64,000 nt of DNA, from NCBI RefSeq assembly GCF_027604915.1, contig NZ_JAJAQC010000035.1:21957-85956 (forward strand). Reading direction: 5' to 3'. The position numbers were made by a program, and so were the translations under genes. Position 1 is the stretch's first letter, and each line of letters opens with the position of its first letter. The notes beneath the pieces were generated by a model. The model worked only from the letters and a program-made list of their open reading frames with translations. It was not told the DNA's origin and did not search any database. Origin of the DNA: Streptomonospora mangrovi (GTDB lineage Bacteria; Actinomycetota; Actinomycetes; Streptosporangiales; Streptosporangiaceae). Of the stretch, positions 59,541 through 64,000 are shown piece by piece.

Positions 59541-59665
59541 CCGGAGGTCTTTCCCGCCCGCCCGGCATCCCCGCTGGGGACGGCCGTTCGGACCGACGGC
59601 ACCGGGTCCGCGCCCATGCGGACCGTGATGACGACACCGTCGCGAAAGGGATACTCCCCTCACCG
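59541..59665 (-). promoter_or_regulatory. yybP-ykoY manganese riboswitch upstream of terC
   Basis: Read on the minus strand, the 57-180 nt before the terC start contain the landmarks of the yybP-ykoY class in order: AGGGGAGTA (about 59661-59653), GTCGTCATCACGG (about 59628-59616), CCCGGTGCCGTC in the middle and GGAAAGACCTCCGG at the 3' end (59554-59541), which can pair with the 5' GGGGAG to close the aptamer. This class senses Mn2+ and commonly controls terC-type and P-type ATPase genes. Found by eye, not by a covariance search. Confidence 0.8.
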
Positions 59666-59717
59666 CGTACCGCAGGACCCAACGCTCCGCGTCGGGAAAT
59701 CGTTCCTCGGTCTCCTG

Positions 59718-60902
59718 TCATGATGCCATCCAAGGTCGAGTCGTGGAACCGTGGTTTGTGCCGGGCGAACGTGGCGCACCTCGCACCGGCGCCCCCGACC
59801 ATGGTGCGGTGAGGCGCGGACGCCCCGCGCCGCGCCGCAGGGTCGCGTAGACGCCCAGTGCCTGGTCGAGGACGTCGTCGTCGGTGGGCAGGTGGGCGGC
59901 CGCGCGCGCGGCCCGGGTGCGCAGCCGGGTCGCCAGGTCGGGGTCGTCCAGGACCCGGCCCACCGCGCGGGCGAGCGCGTCGGGGTCCTCGGGCGCCACC
60001 AGCAGCGCGGAGTCGGCGTAGCGGTCGGGGATGCCCCCCACCCGGGTGGCCACCACCGGGAGCTGGGCGCGCAGCGCCTCCATCACCACCAGCGAGGGCC
60101 CCTCCCACCGGCTGGGCAGTACGAACACGTCGGCGGCGGCCAGCAGGTCGGCGACGTCGGCGCGGTGGCCCAGCAGCCGCACCGGCAGGCCGCCCTCGCG
60201 GGCGGCGGCCTCGGCGCGGGCGCGCAGCGGGCCCTCCCCGGCGATCGCGATGACCGGGCGGGGGGAGCGCGCGCAGATGGCGGGGGCGGCGCGCAGCAGC
60301 ACGTCGATCCCCTTTTGCGCGGCCAGGCGCGCCACCACCAGCACCAGCGGCCCCTCGCCGGCGCCGAGTTCGGCGCGCACCCGCTCGGGCGGGCGCCGCA
60401 GCGCGGCCAGCGGGGGTGCGGCGACCACGGCCGGGCGCACCCGGCGCGCGCCGGCGCGGCGCATGCGCGCCTCCAGGTCGGCCGAGACCGCCAGGACCGC
60501 CTCGGCGCGGCGCGCCACCACGCGTTCCAGCAGCGGGAACACCAGGCCGGCCGGAGGGCGCAGGGCCGGCGGCGCGTTGTGCACGGTCACCGCGAGCGGC
60601 GCGGCGCCGGCCAGGGCGCACAGGGCGCCCGCGCGCACGCCGTGGGCGTGCACGACGTCGGCCTTGGCGCACAGCGCGTTCAACCGCGCCAGCGCGGCGG
60701 TGTCGTGGAGCGGGCGGGGCGTGCCCCCGATGTCGACCGCCGCGAAGCGGGCGCCGACGCCGGTGAAGCCGAAGCGCTCCTGGGTGCCCGCCGGCCCGAG
60801 GACCGCCACCCGGTGGCCCCGGGCGGCGAGCCCCTCCGCGAGTGCCCGCACGTGATTGCCCACGCCCCCGCTACTGACCCCGATAACCAATGCGATGCGC
60901 AT
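59718..60902 (-). CDS. Glycosyltransferase, GT4 family
   Basis: A 394-aa retaining glycosyltransferase. 'MRIALVIGVSSGGVGNHVRA' opens the acceptor domain and 'DVVHAHGVRAGALCAL' continues it; the donor domain has 'VLVVARLAAQKGIDVLLRAA' and the E-x7-E motif in 'SRWEGPSLVVMEALRAQLPV'. ATG 60902 is preceded by GGAGGGG. It lies beside MurJ-like and MraY-like genes, so it probably glycosylates a lipid-linked or cell-envelope precursor. Confidence 0.92.
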   Translation of the reverse strand: MRIALVIGVSSGGVGNHVRALAEGLAARGHRVAVLGPAGTQERFGFTGVGARFAAVDIGGTPRPLHDTAALARLNALCAKADVVHAHGVRAGALCALAGAAPLAVTVHNAPPALRPPAGLVFPLLERVVARRAEAVLAVSADLEARMRRAGARRVRPAVVAAPPLAALRRPPERVRAELGAGEGPLVLVVARLAAQKGIDVLLRAAPAICARSPRPVIAIAGEGPLRARAEAAAREGGLPVRLLGHRADVADLLAAADVFVLPSRWEGPSLVVMEALRAQLPVVATRVGGIPDRYADSALLVAPEDPDALARAVGRVLDDPDLATRLRTRAARAAAHLPTDDDVLDQALGVYATLRRGAGRPRLTAPWSGAPVRGAPRSPGTNHGSTTRPWMAS

Positions 60903-61163
60903 GGTCGCTGCCCCTCCCCCTCCGCGTCGCCCCGTCGTGTCCGCCCCGGGTCCGGGACGTGCCTGGTCAGCACCCCTGCCGCCCGCCCCCGCCGGGCGGG
61001 TGCCCGCCAAAATTAGGCCCGGCGCGCCCGGCCCCGGCCGGCGCCCGCCCGCGTCCCGGGGCCGCGGCGCGGGGTTCCGCTGCCCGTTTCGCGGCGTCCC
61101 ATCCGGCCCGCGCGGCGCGCCCGCACCGATCGGCACGGGTGCGGCGCGCCCCGCGCACCGCGC

Positions 61164-62798
61164 TCACGACGCACCGCCGCCGGGACCGCCGGCCCCGGGC
61201 ACGGCGGCGCGCGGCCGGCGCAGGCGGGCCAGCGCGGCGCGCGCCGAACTCGGGTCCAGCGCCGAGGCCGCCAGCGCGAACACCGCCGAGGACGCGGCCG
61301 CGGCGACGGCCGCGCCGGCGACCTCGGCCCCGGTGCCGGTGCCGGCGACCAGGCCGGCGGCACCGGCGCCGGCCGCCGCGCCCAGCAGGCCGCCCACCAG
61401 CGCGGCGAGCAGCGCCCGGCCCAGCCCCGCCAGGGCGGCCCGGCCGTGCGCGGCGCGGGTGGCGACGGCCAGCAGCACGGCGGCCAGGGTCAGCCCGGTC
61501 GACGCGCCCGCGCCCAGCGCCGCGACCGTCCAGCCGGGCGGCACCGCAGCGACCAGCGCGGCGCCGCAGGCCATGACCGCCGCCCACCCCGCGACCTGGG
61601 CGGTGGCGGCGGAGCGGCCGTGGTGGGAGGCGTACAGCGCCCGGCTGAGGAGGGCGCCCAGGCCGAACCCGAGCACGCCGGGGGCGTAGGCGATGAGCGC
61701 CCGGTGCAGGCCGGCGGGGTCGTTGCGGGCGAACACGGCGGCGACCGGCTCGGCGGCGCCCGCCAGGGCGGCGGCCAGCAGCCCGGTGGCCATCACCAGC
61801 GCCCGCGCGCTGCCCGCCAGCGTGGCGGCGAAGCCGTCGCGGTCGCGTTCGCCGTGGCGGACCGACAGGGCGGTGAACGCGCTCGTGGCGATGGGCACGG
61901 CCACGATGCCGTAGGGCAGGGTGAACAGGGTCCAGGCGTAGGTCTGCACGACGGCCGCTCCCCCACCGCCCCGGTTGGCCAGCGCGAGGTTCAGCAGCAG
62001 CGCGCCCTGCATGGCCGCCGGGGGCAGCAGCGCGGCGGCGGCCAGCGCGCGGGCGCGGCCGCCGGTGCCGGGGGGGAACGACAGCCGGGGGCGGAGCCGC
62101 AGGCGCAGGCGGCGGGCGGGCGGGAGCGCGGTGAGCAGGAGCGCGGCGACCCCGGCGGTGGTGCCCGCCGACAGCGCCAGTTCGGCGGCGGCGGGCAGCC
62201 GGGCGGGGTCGTCGCGGTGGGCGCCGGCCAGTGGGACGAACGCGATGTAGGCGGCGATGACCACGACGCTGGAGACCAGCGGCGCCAGCGCGGGGGCGAG
62301 GAAGCGCCGGTGGGCCTGGAGGATGCCGTAGAGGACGGCGGCCAGGCCGTAGAGCAGCACCTGGGGGGCGAAGACCAGGAGGAACCGCGCCGCCAGGGCG
62401 AGCAGCGCATCACGGTCGCACCCGGCGGCGGGGCCCAGCAGCACCGACATGGCGGGCACCGCGAGCGCGGCGGTCAGCGCGCTCAGCGGCACGGCCGCCA
62501 CCACCACCCAGGTCAGCAGGGCTGAGGCGGTGTGCTCGACGTGTTCGCGGTCTCCGCGCGCGGCGGCCGAGGCGAGCACCGGAACCACCATGCCGGCCAC
62601 GGCGCCGCCGATGACGGTCTCGAACAGGACGGTGGGGAGCTGGTTGGCGGTGACGTAGGCGGTGCCCAGGCAGGTGTCGCCCACGGTCTGGGAGAAGACC
62701 ACCGTGCGCCCGAACCCCGCCAGCCGCGCCAGCGCCGTGGCCCCCGCGATCACCACAGCGGCCCCGGCCACCCCCGCCCCCAGCCGCAACGGCGTCAC
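61164..62798 (-). CDS. MurJ-like lipid flippase
   Basis: A 544-aa multi-pass protein of the MOP/MurJ superfamily with about 13 or 14 helices. 'ALARLAGFGRTVVFSQTVGD', 'ANQLPTVLFETVIGGAVAGM' and 'FAPQVLLYGLAAVLYGILQA' match MurJ helix landmarks. It carries the polar residues of the central cavity in early helices but lacks the long cytoplasmic kinase-like tail of mycobacterial MviN. It may flip lipid II or another polyprenyl-linked sugar. GTG 62798 assumed. Confidence 0.88.
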   Translation of the reverse strand: MTPLRLGAGVAGAAVVIAGATALARLAGFGRTVVFSQTVGDTCLGTAYVTANQLPTVLFETVIGGAVAGMVVPVLASAAARGDREHVEHTASALLTWVVVAAVPLSALTAALAVPAMSVLLGPAAGCDRDALLALAARFLLVFAPQVLLYGLAAVLYGILQAHRRFLAPALAPLVSSVVVIAAYIAFVPLAGAHRDDPARLPAAAELALSAGTTAGVAALLLTALPPARRLRLRLRPRLSFPPGTGGRARALAAAALLPPAAMQGALLLNLALANRGGGGAAVVQTYAWTLFTLPYGIVAVPIATSAFTALSVRHGERDRDGFAATLAGSARALVMATGLLAAALAGAAEPVAAVFARNDPAGLHRALIAYAPGVLGFGLGALLSRALYASHHGRSAATAQVAGWAAVMACGAALVAAVPPGWTVAALGAGASTGLTLAAVLLAVATRAAHGRAALAGLGRALLAALVGGLLGAAAGAGAAGLVAGTGTGAEVAGAAVAAAASSAVFALAASALDPSSARAALARLRRPRAAVPGAGGPGGGAS

Positions 62799-62845
62799 CG
62801 CTCCCCCACCGCGCGCCGCCGGCCCTCGCCGGCCGGGCCACGGCA

Positions 62846-62997
62846 GGGACCATCCCCGCGCATGCGGGGAGCACGTTCTCCCACTCCGCAAGCTGCCACT
62901 CGGACCGGGAACCATCCCAGCGTGCGCGGGGAGCGCTCCAGCGACCATCGGGGGCCGAAGGGTGTGCGCGAAGTGTCCCCGCGTGGGCGGGGGTGGT
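62846..62997 (-). CRISPR. Small, decaying type I-E CRISPR array
   Basis: Repeats at 62846-62874, 62908-62936 and 62969-62997 (29 nt), spacers of 33 and 32 nt. On the minus strand the first reads GTGCTCCCC...GGGGATGGTCCC, the standard actinobacterial type I-E repeat. The second matches it at 23 of 29 positions; the third keeps the hairpin core only. A further remnant may lie at 63030-63058. No type I-E cas genes occur in the window, so the array is an orphan. Confidence 0.8.
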
Positions 62998-63109
62998 CGG
63001 TGGCGGTGGATCGCCGATCAACCGGTTGGCGACCGCCCCCGTGGTCGCGGGTGCGGGTGGTGGGAACCGGTGGCACCGGCGGGGGTGGTGGGCTGGGCAT
63101 GGGGCGCCT

Positions 63110-64000
63110 CTATGGGTGGAGTTGGCGGGTGTCCCGTTGGCGGGGGACGGTGGGGCGGGGCATGGGGTCGGCGGGGCGGCGGCCGAGGTCGTCCAGGCGG
63201 CGCAGGGCCGGGGTGGCCGCGATGACCTCAGTGAAGCTGACGAACTCCGCCGCCAGGGTCAGCCCGGTGACCGCGCCCAGGGCGGCCAGGCGCGCTGGGC
63301 GGGCCAGGGAGGCGGCGGTGGCCGCACCCAGGGCGGCGCCCAGGGCGTTGGCGCCGCAGTCGCCGAGCATGGCGCGTTCGGCGAGGTCCTCGGGCAGCAG
63401 CGCGGCGGCGGCCCCTGCCACCGCGCCCGCCAGGCCCGGCGCGGGGCCGGCCAGGGCGGGGGCGGCGGCCAGCAGCGCGGCCTTGGCCGCGCGGCCCGGG
63501 CGCAGGTCGAACAGGTTGCACAGGTTGGCGGTGGCGGCGATCAGCGCGCCGTCGAGCAGGAGGTCGGGCAGGCGGCGCCGGCCCGCCACCGCCGCGGCGG
63601 CCACGCCGGTGGCGCCGATCCCGGCGATCTTGACGGCGCCGGTGGTGAGGCGGCCCCGGGTGAGCGCGCCCAGGTGGCCGGTGAACCCGCGCGCGCCGGG
63701 TTCGCCGGCGAGGTCGTCGTAGGCGCCGAAGGCCGCCCCGCCGGCGGCGGCCACGACGGCGGCGGCGCGCAGCCGCCGGGGCGTGCGGGGCGCCAGCGCG
63801 GCTCCCGCGCACAGCCCGAAGGCCAGCGCCGGGCCTTCGAGCAGGGTGACCTCGGCGCCCCGGTGGTTGGTCCGCGCCCACACGTCGCGCGAGCGCTGGC
63901 GGGTGTGGAACACGTCCTCGTCCCGGCCCGCCTGGGGCGCGGGGACCAGCAGCCGGTAGGCGGCGCGCGCGCCCGCCGCCCCCAGCGCGGCGGCGGCCGC
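63110..64000 (-). CDS. MraY/WecA-like polyprenyl-phosphate sugar-phosphate transferase (N-terminus outside window)
   Basis: Open frame from TAG at 63110 to the right edge, 296 codons visible. The MraY/WecA-like catalytic landmarks are 'GAAFGAYDDLAGEPGARGFT', 'RGRLTTGAVKIAGIGATG', 'ATANLCNLFDLRPGRAAKAA' and 'ERAMLGDCGANALGAALG', with Asp pairs used for Mg2+ binding. Probably a multi-pass enzyme that starts a lipid-linked glycan. Works with the adjacent glycosyltransferase and flippase genes. Confidence 0.85.
   Translation of the reverse strand, partial: AAAAALGAAGARAAYRLLVPAPQAGRDEDVFHTRQRSRDVWARTNHRGAEVTLLEGPALAFGLCAGAALAPRTPRRLRAAAVVAAAGGAAFGAYDDLAGEPGARGFTGHLGALTRGRLTTGAVKIAGIGATGVAAAAVAGRRRLPDLLLDGALIAATANLCNLFDLRPGRAAKAALLAAAPALAGPAPGLAGAVAGAAAALLPEDLAERAMLGDCGANALGAALGAATAASLARPARLAALGAVTGLTLAAEFVSFTEVIAATPALRRLDDLGRRPADPMPRPTVPRQRDTRQLHP

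Overview
This window is about 64 kb of very GC-rich DNA with dense gene packing, GTG and TTG starts, and actinobacterial marker genes (whiA, rbpA, an actinobacterial gap-pgk-tpiA-secG block, F420-type oxidoreductases, MsiK-dependent-type sugar permeases). It is a chromosomal segment of a filamentous actinomycete. A member of Nocardiopsaceae/Streptosporangiales is my best guess, by inference only. I saw no rRNA or tRNA gene.

Layout. 1-6.5 kb: an ArsR regulator (cut by the edge) divergent from a luciferase-like oxidoreductase, then a carbohydrate ABC importer without its own ATPase, divergent from a Gfo/Idh dehydrogenase. 6.7-21.6 kb: a type III CRISPR-Cas locus on the minus strand. In transcription order it has a tandem-CARF nuclease, an HD-less Cas10, a tiny basic ORF, a Cas7-like RAMP, a Csx10-like protein, a double-Cas7 fusion, a Csx19-position protein and a large SSgr4/TIGR03986-type RAMP. 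Upstream lie an eroded 61-bp-period hairpin array, a phage-type NLTPH protein and Cas6. No cas1/cas2 is present. 21.8-28.4 kb: accessory genes (unknown Cys-rich protein, zinc ribbon, HxlR regulator divergent from an imine-reductase-like enzyme, small conserved protein, ACT-GNAT protein) and a diverged tandem repeat region.

28.5-38 kb: histidine utilisation (hutI, hutF, an M20 amidohydrolase, hutU, hutH) with LysR and IclR regulators. 38-43.4 kb: rbpA, secG, tpiA, pgk, gap, whiA. 43.7-47.1 kb: an accessory insert (oxidoreductase, SDR, TetR, DUF488). 47.2-52 kb: cofD/yvcK-like, rapZ, uvrC, which normally adjoin whiA. 52-59.7 kb: MscS channel, a Rieske lipoprotein behind a BlaI-type operator, two RDD membrane proteins, uvrA behind a LexA-type SOS box, and terC behind a yybP-ykoY manganese riboswitch. 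59.7-64 kb: glycosyltransferase, MurJ-like flippase, a small decayed type I-E CRISPR array and a MraY/WecA-like transferase (cut by the edge).

How the genes work together. The type III genes form a nearly continuous chain of 4-bp stop/start overlaps, so effector subunits are probably co-translated. Cas10 keeps the paired aspartates of its cyclase motif but has no HD nuclease. Its cyclic oligoadenylate would most simply act through the CARF-nuclease encoded first in the operon. The most unusual items are that effector, with two CARF halves joined by a ~195-residue Pro/Ala linker, the extra small ORF, and the eroded array next to Cas6.
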